This document shows, in pieces, positions 8,881 to 15,612 of a DNA stretch of 59,996 nucleotides. Position numbers and translations under genes: made by a program. Position 1 is the stretch's first letter. Every line of letters begins with the position of its first letter. Location: NCBI GenBank assembly GCA_020725405.1, contig DYFB01000017.1, positions 1-59,996 on the forward strand. The letters are read 5' to 3'. This DNA is from Symbiobacterium sp. Its GTDB lineage: Bacteria; Bacillota; Sulfobacillia; UBA995; UBA9673. The notes beneath the pieces are model-generated. The model did no database searches and had not been told where the DNA came from. It was given only the letters and a program-made list of their open reading frames with translations.

Positions 8881-9159
8881 GTGTCCGTCACCGACATCAT
8901 CCTGCACCTCGGAGCCGTCTCCGCGGTCTATTTCCTGACGACGATGCTCCTCGCCCTCATCCGCGAGGAGCCTGGGGCCACGCTGAAGGCCTGGGGCCTC
9001 GGCGTGAGCCTGACCATCATGGTCATCGCCGCGGCCTTCCGGCCCACGCCCGATACTCGAGTGGACCCGACCTTCCGGCACCCGCCCCGGGTCCCGGCCG
9101 TCGAGCTCCGGGACCACGGCTTCGAGCTCCCCGGCGACGGAGCGGCCGGCCGGCCCTAG
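8881..9159 (+). CDS. Small two-helix membrane protein, unknown function
   Basis: About 92 residues (VSVTDIILHLG onward) contain two hydrophobic segments (about 5-24 and 38-55) and a polar, proline-rich tail. I do not recognise a family. It is divergent from the redoxin pair and convergent with nikR, stopping 8 bases before the nikR stop. The start is uncertain: GTG at 8881 has a purine-rich stretch very close upstream, and an in-frame GTG at 8854 is an alternative. Codon use fits a real gene, with GC-rich third positions and a hydrophobic pattern absent from shadow frames. Confidence 0.6.
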   Translation: MSVTDIILHLGAVSAVYFLTTMLLALIREEPGATLKAWGLGVSLTIMVIAAAFRPTPDTRVDPTFRHPPRVPAVELRDHGFELPGDGAAGRP

Positions 9160-9167
9160 ACCGCGCG

Positions 9168-9587
9168 CTAGGGAAGGTCGCGCCCGCTCGAGCTGAACGT
9201 CAGGCGGGTGTGCTTCACCCCGCGCAGACTGCCCAGGCGGTCGGCCATCTCCCGGATGGACGCCGCACGCCCCTTCACCACCAGGGCTTCGAAGCAGTTG
9301 TGGTGGTCGAGGTGGACGTGGATGGCCGAGACGACGTTCTCACCGTAGTCGTGCTGGACCCCGGTGAGGGCCTCCACCAGTCCCTTGGTGTGGTGGTCGT
9401 AGAGGAGGCTCACGACGCCGACGACGTCCGCCTCACCTCCGGACCACTCCTCCTCGACGAGGCGGTCGCGGATGAGGTCGCGCAGGGCCTCCGAGCGGTT
9501 CTGGTAGCCCTTCCGGCCGATCAGGCGGTCGAAGCGGTCGAGAAGCCTCTCGTCCATGGAGACGCTGAAGCGAGCCAGCCGGGCCAT
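9168..9587 (-). CDS. nikR: Nickel-responsive transcriptional regulator
   Basis: This 139-residue protein matches NikR in length and architecture. A ribbon-helix-helix DNA-binding domain (RFSVSMDERLLDRFDRLI, residues 5-50) precedes an ACT-like metal-binding domain. The nickel ligands are visible as His in GVQHDYG, the HxH of IHVHLDHHNCFEAL, and the Cys six residues after the second His. NikR represses nickel-uptake genes when nickel is abundant. No nickel transporter lies beside it here, so its targets must be elsewhere or outside the window. Confidence 0.93.
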   Translation of the reverse strand: MARLARFSVSMDERLLDRFDRLIGRKGYQNRSEALRDLIRDRLVEEEWSGGEADVVGVVSLLYDHHTKGLVEALTGVQHDYGENVVSAIHVHLDHHNCFEALVVKGRAASIREMADRLGSLRGVKHTRLTFSSSGRDLP

Positions 9588-9745
9588 CCGACCCCGCCCC
9601 CTTCCTCCCGGCGCCGAGCCGGCGCCCGCAGAGACAACATACCCCGCCGGGGGGCGTCTGTAAAGGAGGAAGGCGGCCGGCCGGGGGGGCTGGTGAGTAA
9701 GCCGGAACCGGCCGGTCAGGTAACGCGGGCGCGCGGCCCCACCCG

Positions 9746-10138
9746 TTACTCGCCGGCCGACTCGAGGTGGACGTAGTCCTTGAAGACGTAGCCCTCGCGG
9801 CCGTCGGCGAAGCGCACCTCAACCCAGAGACCCTTGACTTCTTTGACGATGACCGGCGTCCCTTTCTCGGCCCGGAAGAGTGAGACCTCCTTGCTGGTCG
9901 GTCCGCGCCTCACGTTAACGTCGTGACTGGAGATGCTGCCGAAGGCCGTGAACTTATCGGGGACTTCCGTCTGGAAGAGGTCCAAAGTCTTGAGCTGGAA
10001 CTTCTGATAACCGAGCACCAGGACGGCCAGCTTCTTCTCCGTCGGCTTCACGGCCGCCGTCGTGAGGCCTTCGTAGTCCGTCAGGATCGGCTCTTCCTTG
10101 GCCTTGATCTCCTTGGCCAACTCACGCACGTTACCCAA
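9746..10138 (-). CDS. SH3b-domain protein, probable envelope-associated
   Basis: This 130-residue protein has a charged helical N-terminal half (VRELAKEIKAKEEPILTDYEG) and a bacterial SH3 (SH3b) fold at about residues 70-126: VNVRRGPTSKEVSLFRAEKG, then WVEVRFADGREGYVFKDYV. SH3b domains usually bind cell-wall peptides, but no signal peptide is visible, so localisation is open. The TTG start at 10138 is preceded by GGGGAGGAGG. It is divergently transcribed from thiN and the promoters share a 90-base gap. Confidence 0.75.
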   Translation of the reverse strand: MGNVRELAKEIKAKEEPILTDYEGLTTAAVKPTEKKLAVLVLGYQKFQLKTLDLFQTEVPDKFTAFGSISSHDVNVRRGPTSKEVSLFRAEKGTPVIVKEVKGLWVEVRFADGREGYVFKDYVHLESAGE

Positions 10139-10184
10139 GGTCGGGTTCCTCCTCCCCTCCGGGCCGGAGCCCGCGCCACAATCC

Positions 10185-10213
10185 TATTCGCCCGGGGGAG
10201 ATTTGTGTACAAT
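10185..10213. promoter_or_regulatory. Overlapping divergent promoters of thiN and the SH3 gene
   Basis: On the plus strand TACAAT at 10208-10213 is a good -10 for thiN, 18 bases before its start codon; the matching -35 is weak. On the minus strand TAGGAT at about 10183-10188 is a candidate -10 for the SH3 gene, with TACACA 17 bases upstream. The short AT-rich stretch with TTGTGTACAA is the only such patch in this gap. Confidence 0.45.
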
Positions 10214-10230
10214 TAGCCAGGAGGTCGGCC

Positions 10231-10941
10231 ATGACGACCTGCTCCAGGAGCCCCGGAACCGAGGCTCATCCGGCCGGAGAGGACCGGCGGCATCAGGCCC
10301 GCCGCCGGGCGGTCATCGTCACCTCGGCCGCCGGCCAGGAGGACCCCGCCTACATCGCCCGGCTGGTCGAGCCCTCCGACATCGTCATCGGCGCCGACGG
10401 GGGCGCCGCGGTGGTTCTCCGCCTCGGGCTGCGTCCGGACCTGGTGGTCGGCGATCTCGACTCCCTCGACCCGGTCGCCCTCCGGGAGGTCGAGGCTGTC
10501 AGCCCGGTCGAGGTCCACCCGGTCCGGAAGGACAGGACAGACACCCACCTGGCCATAGAGCGGGCCCGGGCCCAGGGTGTCTCGGAGATAGTCGTCTGCG
10601 GGGCTTTCGGGGACCGGCCCGACCACAACCTGGGGCTCCTGCTGCTCGTGGCCGGGCTCGAGGCGCCTCCCCGCGTGCGGCTGGTGGGCGCCCGCTATGA
10701 GGCCTTCATCGCCCGGGGACGGTCGGAGCTCTCCGGCCGCCCGGGCGACGTGGTCTCCCTCCTGCCCCTCTCACCGACCGTCACCGGGATAACTACGGAG
10801 GGCCTCCTCTACCCCCTGGAGGGGACCGTCCTATCCTGGGGCGAGACCCTCGGGGTGAGCAACGAGATGCTCGGGAGCGAGGCCGCGGTCACCTGCGAGA
10901 CTGGCGTCCTCCTCGTCGTCCACCTCAAGGGGCGGTGGTAG
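10231..10941 (+). CDS. thiN: Thiamine pyrophosphokinase
   Basis: This 236-residue protein converts thiamine to thiamine pyrophosphate with ATP. Family motifs are in order: DIVIGADGGA at about residue 49, DLVVGDLDSL, KDRTDTHLAIE, and CGAFGDRPDHNLG. The C-terminal substrate-binding beta domain carries GVSNEM, typical of thiamine pyrophosphokinases (GxSNE). The first ~26 residues are an extra polar extension. GGAGGTCGGCC before ATG supports the chosen start. No TPP riboswitch is visible upstream. Confidence 0.93.
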   Translation: MTTCSRSPGTEAHPAGEDRRHQARRRAVIVTSAAGQEDPAYIARLVEPSDIVIGADGGAAVVLRLGLRPDLVVGDLDSLDPVALREVEAVSPVEVHPVRKDRTDTHLAIERARAQGVSEIVVCGAFGDRPDHNLGLLLLVAGLEAPPRVRLVGARYEAFIARGRSELSGRPGDVVSLLPLSPTVTGITTEGLLYPLEGTVLSWGETLGVSNEMLGSEAAVTCETGVLLVVHLKGRW

Positions 10942-11017
10942 CCCGGCCTCGGTGGGCGCGCCGGCCTCGGCGGCAGGCCCCCGGCCTCGGTGGGCGCGCC
11001 GGCCTCGGCGGCAGGCC
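10942..11017. repeat. Two tandem copies of a 38-bp unit between convergent genes
   Basis: Two copies starting CCCGGCCTCGGTGGGCGCGC lie at 10942 and 10980. Each is itself built from two related 18-20 bp halves beginning CCGGCCTCGG. The repeat fills the gap between the thiN and M28 peptidase stops. Confidence 0.85.
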
Positions 11018-11023
11018 CCCGGT

Positions 11024-12301
11024 CTACGCGGCGGCCCCGCCCCCCGGACGGTCCTCGTCCCGGTCTACGGCCCGGACGAGGTCGAGGACGAAGGTCGCCG
11101 CCCTGTCCACCGTGACCGGGTCGACGTTCTCGAAGACGTCCGTCGGCCAGTGGTAGTTGACGAGGAACCCGTCCGGCCCCTCGGCCCAGACGGCGAGCGC
11201 CCGGCAGCCGGCCGCCAGGACCGGAGTGGCGTCGGTGTAACCGAGATTGCAGGCGGAATCCCGGACGTTCCAGTCCGGACGAGCGGCCCCGAGACGTCTG
11301 GCCAGGGCCAGGAGGCCGGGGTCCATCCGGAGGGGGAGGATGATCCCCTCCCGGGTGAGGTGTCGGAGGTCGCCGGCCCCGAGGTTGTCGAGGACCAGGA
11401 TGTCGGCGTCGCCGAGCTCGTCCCGGTGGGCGTCGACGAACCTCCGTGACCCGGCCGGGTATCCGCTCTCCTCGGCCCCGGTCACCACGCACCAGACCTC
11501 GGTCCGCTCGAGCGGCTCCGCCGCCAGTCGCTCGGCCACGGCCAGCGCGACCCCGACGCCCGAGGCGTTGTCGTTGGCCCCAGCCACGTAGGGCATGACG
11601 AGCTCCCGATGCACGAGGGTGCCGAGACCGTAGGCGGCCACGGCCGCGAGGAGCGATCCGACCGCCCGCAGGACCAGGACGGCCGTCCCGGCCGGGCCGG
11701 GCGGGGCGGCCCCTAAGGCCCCGCCCCCGAGGGCGACGACCAGGGCTGGCAGAACGAGAAGCCCGATGACACTCGCCAAATTGACCATGTGGGTCAGCCG
11801 CAGCCTCTTAAGCTGTCTCGGCTCATAGAGGAGAGCGGCCCGGGTGCTGTCGACGTGGGCCATGAGGACCACCCGCCTCGGAGCGCCCGACCCGACCGAG
11901 GCCGGTATCCTCGTCCAGACGTTCTGGCTCGGACGACCGGGAAAGAGGCGGCCGACCTCACCTCGCCCGGAGGCAAGGAAGCCGTAGATGACGAGGTTCA
12001 GGGCGGAGACGATGAGGGCCCCGGGAGGGCACAGCCACAGGAGGACCCCGGCGGCGACCATGAGGAGCCCGACAAGCCCCCAGGGCAGGCTGTAGGTATG
12101 GCAGCACCGGAAGGGCTGGACCTCGGCCGCGCTCCCCCATCTTTCCATCTCGGCCCTGGCGTACTCCGAACCTCGTCGCTCGGCCTCCGTGCACGAGCCC
12201 CGGGGACCGATGTCCACCGCGAGGCGGCGGATGTGCTCCATCGCCCGGGCTCCGAGGCCCGCGCCGTCACCCGACCCCTGCGTCCGTCTCAAGTCCGTCA
12301 T
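11024..12301 (-). CDS. Membrane-embedded M28-family zinc aminopeptidase
   Basis: The protein is about 425 residues. The N-terminal region is followed by two transmembrane helices (LVGLLMVAAGVLLWL and ALNLVIYGFLAS), then M28 peptidase sequence interrupted by two more helices. Metal-site motifs are visible: MAHVDS, AGANDNASG (bridging Asp), GAEESG (catalytic Glu pair), LDNLGAG, and NYHWPTD with a late His ligand. ATG at 12301 is chosen because GGGGAGGTCGCGGAGG precedes it; the ORF track's start at 12421 lies on the T-box promoter region and lacks a ribosome site. It probably hydrolyses peptides at or outside the membrane. Confidence 0.85.
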   Translation of the reverse strand: MTDLRRTQGSGDGAGLGARAMEHIRRLAVDIGPRGSCTEAERRGSEYARAEMERWGSAAEVQPFRCCHTYSLPWGLVGLLMVAAGVLLWLCPPGALIVSALNLVIYGFLASGRGEVGRLFPGRPSQNVWTRIPASVGSGAPRRVVLMAHVDSTRAALLYEPRQLKRLRLTHMVNLASVIGLLVLPALVVALGGGALGAAPPGPAGTAVLVLRAVGSLLAAVAAYGLGTLVHRELVMPYVAGANDNASGVGVALAVAERLAAEPLERTEVWCVVTGAEESGYPAGSRRFVDAHRDELGDADILVLDNLGAGDLRHLTREGIILPLRMDPGLLALARRLGAARPDWNVRDSACNLGYTDATPVLAAGCRALAVWAEGPDGFLVNYHWPTDVFENVDPVTVDRAATFVLDLVRAVDRDEDRPGGGAAA

Positions 12302-12383
12302 CCTCCGCGACCTCCCCGCTTCGCGCCCGACCGCGATCGCCGTCCGCTTCGGTGGGCCCGGAGTCATTTCCTTCCCCGGACCG

Positions 12384-12413
12384 TTGACATCGGCCGGAAA
12401 ACGCGGGTAAGAT
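12384..12413 (+). promoter_or_regulatory. Sigma-A-type promoter for the T-box/proC transcript
   Basis: TTGACA at 12384-12389, an 18-base spacer and TAAGAT at 12408-12413 form a near-consensus vegetative promoter. Transcription would start at about 12420, exactly where the T-box leader begins. Confidence 0.8.
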
Positions 12414-12419
12414 ATCGCC

Positions 12420-12700
12420 ATCTATCGGGCACAAGTGACTGGTGATGACGGGGAAAGTGGGAGTCTGACCGGTCGGTCCAAGAGAGCCGGGCCTAGGCTG
12501 CGAGCCCGGCACCGCGGCGCTCCTGACCCGCCCCTGAGCCGGAGGTGACGAGCCTCCCGGCCGACCCCGGCCGTTACCCCGGGGAAGCGTCCCGCGCCGC
12601 GCGGCCCCGGTCGCGGCGGCCGGTGCGCCAGAGTGGGCCTCACAGGCCAACCAAGGTGGTACCGCGGAACGACCCCTCCGTCCTTGCTCGGAGGGGTCGC
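12420..12700 (+). promoter_or_regulatory. T-box leader with terminator, controlling proC
   Basis: The conserved T-box AAGGTGGTACCGCGG is at 12653-12667. It is followed directly by a terminator hairpin GACCCCTCCG/CGGAGGGGTC (12671-12698). Upstream are Stem I features: GGTGATGACGGGGAA near 12440, AGAGAG, and a GGCTGCGAG-type distal region near 12500. Uncharged tRNA would pair with the T-box and block the terminator, so proC is made when its tRNA is starved. The gene makes proline the likely amino acid. I could not fix the specifier codon by eye; CCN triplets lie near 12525-12535. Confidence 0.9.
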
Positions 12701-12755
12701 CTTCACCTTGGGGGTGGGGCCGGTGGGCGCGGCTGAACGGGAACGATACGGCTCG

Positions 12756-13676
12756 ATGGGCAGGGAGGCGACGGGGGCCGTACCCCGGACCCCCCTCCCG
12801 GCCTTCCTCCCCGTCGCCTTCGTCGGCGCCGGCTCGATGGCCCGGGCCCTGGTCGGGGGCCTTCTCGCGGCCGGCTTCGCCGGCCCGGCCGACGTCCGTG
12901 TGACCAACCGGTCCGACCGTGAGCGCCTCCGGTCGATGGCCGAGACCTTCAAGGTCCGCACCTACCGCGGCGGGGCGCGGGGCCGCGCGGCCACCCTCCG
13001 CGGGGCGAGGGCCGTCGTCCTGGCGACCAAGCCGCAGGACGCCCCTGTCGCCCTCGACCAGTGTCGCGAGGTCCTCGAGACCCTCGGCGAGCGCCCCCTC
13101 GTCATCTCGGTCGTCGCCGGCCTCTCCACCCGGGCCGTCGAGGACCGCCTGCCGCCCGGCACCCCGGTGGTCCGGGCGATGCCCAACACCTCCTGCCAGG
13201 TGGGCCGGTCGGCCACGGCCCTGGCCGGGGGGAGGTGGGCCGCGGAAAGCGATCTCGAGGCGGCCAGGCTCCTTTTCGGGTCGGTCGGCTTCGTCGTCGA
13301 GGTCCCGGAGGAGCAGATGGACGCCGTGACCGGTCTCTCGGGGAGCGGCCCCGCCTACATCTACCTCATGCTCGAGGCGATGACCGAGGCCGGGGCCTCC
13401 CTGGGGCTACCCCCCGACCTGGCCTACCGCCTGGCCCTGGAGACCCTCCGGGGGGCGGTCTCGACAGCCCTCCTCACGAGTGAGAGCCCCGCGGAGCTGA
13501 AGCGCCGGGTGACCTCGCCCGGGGGGACCACCATGGCCGGGCTGGCGGTGCTCGAGGAGTCGGGCTTCAAGCGGGCGGTCATCGAGGCCGTACGGCGAGC
13601 CTCGGAGCGCTCCGCCCAGCTGGCCGCGCACGGCCGGACTTCCGGGTACCGGGCCGAAGGGGACCGCCCGGCCTAG
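12756..13676 (+). CDS. proC: Pyrroline-5-carboxylate reductase
   Basis: This 306-residue enzyme makes proline from 1-pyrroline-5-carboxylate with NAD(P)H. The dinucleotide-binding motif VAFVGAGSMARALVGG is at about residue 25, VVLATKPQ at about 90, and the substrate/dimer motif LSGSGPAYIY plus VTSPGGTTMAGL occur late, all diagnostic of P5C reductase. The ATG at 12756 is chosen; its ribosome site is weak and the first ~20 residues are non-conserved. It is preceded by the T-box leader. Its stop shares bases with the stop of the convergent GNAT gene. Confidence 0.93.
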   Translation: MGREATGAVPRTPLPAFLPVAFVGAGSMARALVGGLLAAGFAGPADVRVTNRSDRERLRSMAETFKVRTYRGGARGRAATLRGARAVVLATKPQDAPVALDQCREVLETLGERPLVISVVAGLSTRAVEDRLPPGTPVVRAMPNTSCQVGRSATALAGGRWAAESDLEAARLLFGSVGFVVEVPEEQMDAVTGLSGSGPAYIYLMLEAMTEAGASLGLPPDLAYRLALETLRGAVSTALLTSESPAELKRRVTSPGGTTMAGLAVLEESGFKRAVIEAVRRASERSAQLAAHGRTSGYRAEGDRPA

Positions 13677-14119
13677 AGGTCGAAGGACATCATCGCCAGC
13701 GTCTCCCGGCGGTACCAGCCGAGACGCTCGTAGAACTCGACGGCCTCGACGTTCTCCACGTGGACGAAGATGTGGACCTTCCCGGCCCCGACCTCCCGCA
13801 GGGCCTCCAGGGCGCGGCGGGTGAGGGCCGTCCCGAGACCCCGCCGCCGCCAGGCGGGATCGACGGCGAGATGGTGGAGGTAGCCTCGCCGCCCGTCCCA
13901 CGCCCCGAGGACAGCCCCGATGACGCGGCCGCCCGCCCGGGCGACGAACGAGGTCCCCGGGTTCCGCTCGAGGAAGGCGGCGAGTCCCGCCGGGTCGTCA
14001 CCGCGTCCGAGGCCCACTCCGGGACCGGACCGGCTCCAGAGGTCGAGGACTTGGGGGATGTCCTCGGGGCGGAGCTCCCCCAGGGCTTGAGTCTCCGGCT
14101 GGATATGGCAAGGGTCCAT
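13673..14119 (-). CDS. GNAT-family N-acetyltransferase
   Basis: This 148-residue acetyltransferase has the acetyl-CoA binding motif A in LAVDPAWRRRGLGTALTRRA and the C-terminal VENVEAVEFYERLGW typical of RimI/YpeA-like GNATs. The substrate is unknown. ATG at 14119 has GGAGGTTCGACCGAT before it; the longer ORF-track start (14200) overlaps the upstream membrane protein and lacks support. It ends tail-to-tail with proC, the two stop codons overlapping (CTAG). Confidence 0.85.
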   Translation of the reverse strand: MDPCHIQPETQALGELRPEDIPQVLDLWSRSGPGVGLGRGDDPAGLAAFLERNPGTSFVARAGGRVIGAVLGAWDGRRGYLHHLAVDPAWRRRGLGTALTRRALEALREVGAGKVHIFVHVENVEAVEFYERLGWYRRETLAMMSFDL

Positions 14120-14174
14120 ATCGGTCGAACCTCCGTGGTCGGCCCTCCGGACTGGGGGGCCGGCGGTGAACCGG

Positions 14175-14594
14175 CTAGCGCCGGCCGTAGCGCAGGGCAA
14201 CGAAGCTCAAGAAAACCGCCCCCAGGGTGGCGGCGAGCGCGGGGAAAAGTTCCGGGCGGGCGTAGACGCTGAACCCCAGGGCGTTGATCGTCGCGTAGAG
14301 GAGGGCGCCCAGGGCCACCAGGGCAGCGGACAGGCCCCAGGGCCGCCCACGGAGAAGCCCGTAGCCCCCGGCCACGGCCGCGACGGCCGCCGCGACCTCG
14401 GCCGCCTGGTGGAAGACGAGGTAGGTCCCGTTCTCCACCGTCCACAGACCGCCAGTCATCCCCCCCTGGAGGATGAAGCTCACCCAGTAGCCGGCGATGA
14501 ACAGGCCGGCCAGGATGAGGAAGACGCCGACGAGGAAGGCTGGCCACGTGTAGGGGTTGACGTGGTGGTACCGCCGGGTTCCCCGGTAAGCCAT
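14175..14594 (-). CDS. Four-helix membrane protein, unknown function
   Basis: This 139-residue protein has four hydrophobic segments (about residues 19-41, 60-80, 88-105 and 118-134) joined by short loops and starts with a basic stretch MAYRGTRRYHHVNPY. It has no family motif I recognise. Its promoter is visible upstream (TTGCCT, 17 bases, TATACT). The GNAT gene follows 55 bases downstream on the same strand, so the two may form an operon. Confidence 0.75.
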   Translation of the reverse strand: MAYRGTRRYHHVNPYTWPAFLVGVFLILAGLFIAGYWVSFILQGGMTGGLWTVENGTYLVFHQAAEVAAAVAAVAGGYGLLRGRPWGLSAALVALGALLYATINALGFSVYARPELFPALAATLGAVFLSFVALRYGRR

Positions 14595-14639
14595 GTGGTC
14601 ACTCCCAAAGAGGCCGAGGCTCGCGCGCGCTCATCCCGT

Positions 14640-14668
14640 AGTATAACCACGCCCCCGGGAAAAGGCAA
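14640..14668 (-). promoter_or_regulatory. Sigma-A-type promoter of the four-helix membrane protein
   Basis: On the minus strand TTGCCT (14668-14663), a 17-base spacer and TATACT (14645-14640) form a good vegetative promoter, placing the start site about 40 bases before the ATG at 14594. Confidence 0.65.
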
Positions 14669-14805
14669 AGGACCCCGGCGGCCCGGCCCGGCTGGAGGGA
14701 AGGCCGGTCCCCTGTGGAAGAAGGTGGTCGAAGAGGCGGCCGCCGGGACGGTAATGCAGCCGCCGGGGCGGCGAGGCGCCGCCGGGACAGGCGGGGTGGG
14801 AATCG

Positions 14806-15612
14806 GTGCATCTTCGCGACAGCGTCGTCATCGTCACCGGGGCGTCCCGAGGGATAGGCCGGGCCATCGCCGACCGGCTCGCCGCAGAGGGGAGCCTTCT
14901 CGTCCTCGTGGCCCGCTCGGCCGGAGGAGGGGGACAGGGAGAGGGAGAGGGACCCGCCCCGCGGTGGGTGACCGGGGACGTCGTCGACCCGGACACGGCC
15001 CGGAAAGCGGTGGCCGCCGCCCTCGAGAGCTTCGGCCGCCTCGACGCGGTCATCAACAACGCCGGGCTCGGCCTCCGGGCCCCGGTCTGGCGCATCGCCC
15101 CCGAAGACCTCCGGTACGTGCTCGACGTCAACCTCATCGGCCCTCTCAACTTCATCCGGGCGGCCGTACCCCCGATGGTCGAGCGGGGGCGAGGCCTGAT
15201 TGTCAACGTCTCCTCGGCCGTGGCCCGCCGCCCGGTCCCCTCGCTCGGGGGCTACGCGGCCACCAAGGCCGCCCTTCTCTCCCTCTCCGAGACCCTCCGG
15301 ATGGAGCTCTCCGGTACGGGCGTCGAAGTCCTCTCCGTCCTTCCCGGCTCGGTCGAGACCGGCTTCAAGTCCGCCGCCCGGGGCGAGCCCTACCCCGAAC
15401 GACCGGGCGCGGTGCGCCTTGAGCCCACGGACGTGGCCGACCGGGTCGTCCGGGCCATGGCCGCCGGCAGGCGGGAGGTTGCGGTGCTCTCGCGGAGCGA
15501 GCGCCTGGCCCTCCTCGCCGGCCGGGTCGCGCCCGGTCTCGTGGAGAAGGCCCTGCTCAGGCGATACGGTGGTGGCGGGTCTCCGGGCGACGGACCCGGC
15601 CAAGGAGTCTGA
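14806..15612 (+). CDS. Short-chain dehydrogenase/reductase
   Basis: This 268-residue classical SDR has the cofactor motif TGASRGIGRAIA at residue 11, NNAG at about 83, and the catalytic Ser-Tyr-Lys set in NVSSAVARRP and GGYAATKAAL. The C-terminal part contains LPGSVETGF. The substrate cannot be inferred. A low-complexity insertion (GGGGQGEGEG) replaces the usual residues after the second strand, where cofactor preference is normally read, so NAD versus NADP is unclear. GTG at 14806 is used as start. Its 3' end overlaps the convergent DUF4838 gene by 56 bases. Confidence 0.88.
   Translation: MHLRDSVVIVTGASRGIGRAIADRLAAEGSLLVLVARSAGGGGQGEGEGPAPRWVTGDVVDPDTARKAVAAALESFGRLDAVINNAGLGLRAPVWRIAPEDLRYVLDVNLIGPLNFIRAAVPPMVERGRGLIVNVSSAVARRPVPSLGGYAATKAALLSLSETLRMELSGTGVEVLSVLPGSVETGFKSAARGEPYPERPGAVRLEPTDVADRVVRAMAAGRREVAVLSRSERLALLAGRVAPGLVEKALLRRYGGGGSPGDGPGQGV

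Noticed and set aside
10139-10230. TPP riboswitch upstream of thiN
   Set aside because: No conserved CTGAGA or ACCTGATCTGG-like blocks are present, and the gap is too short.
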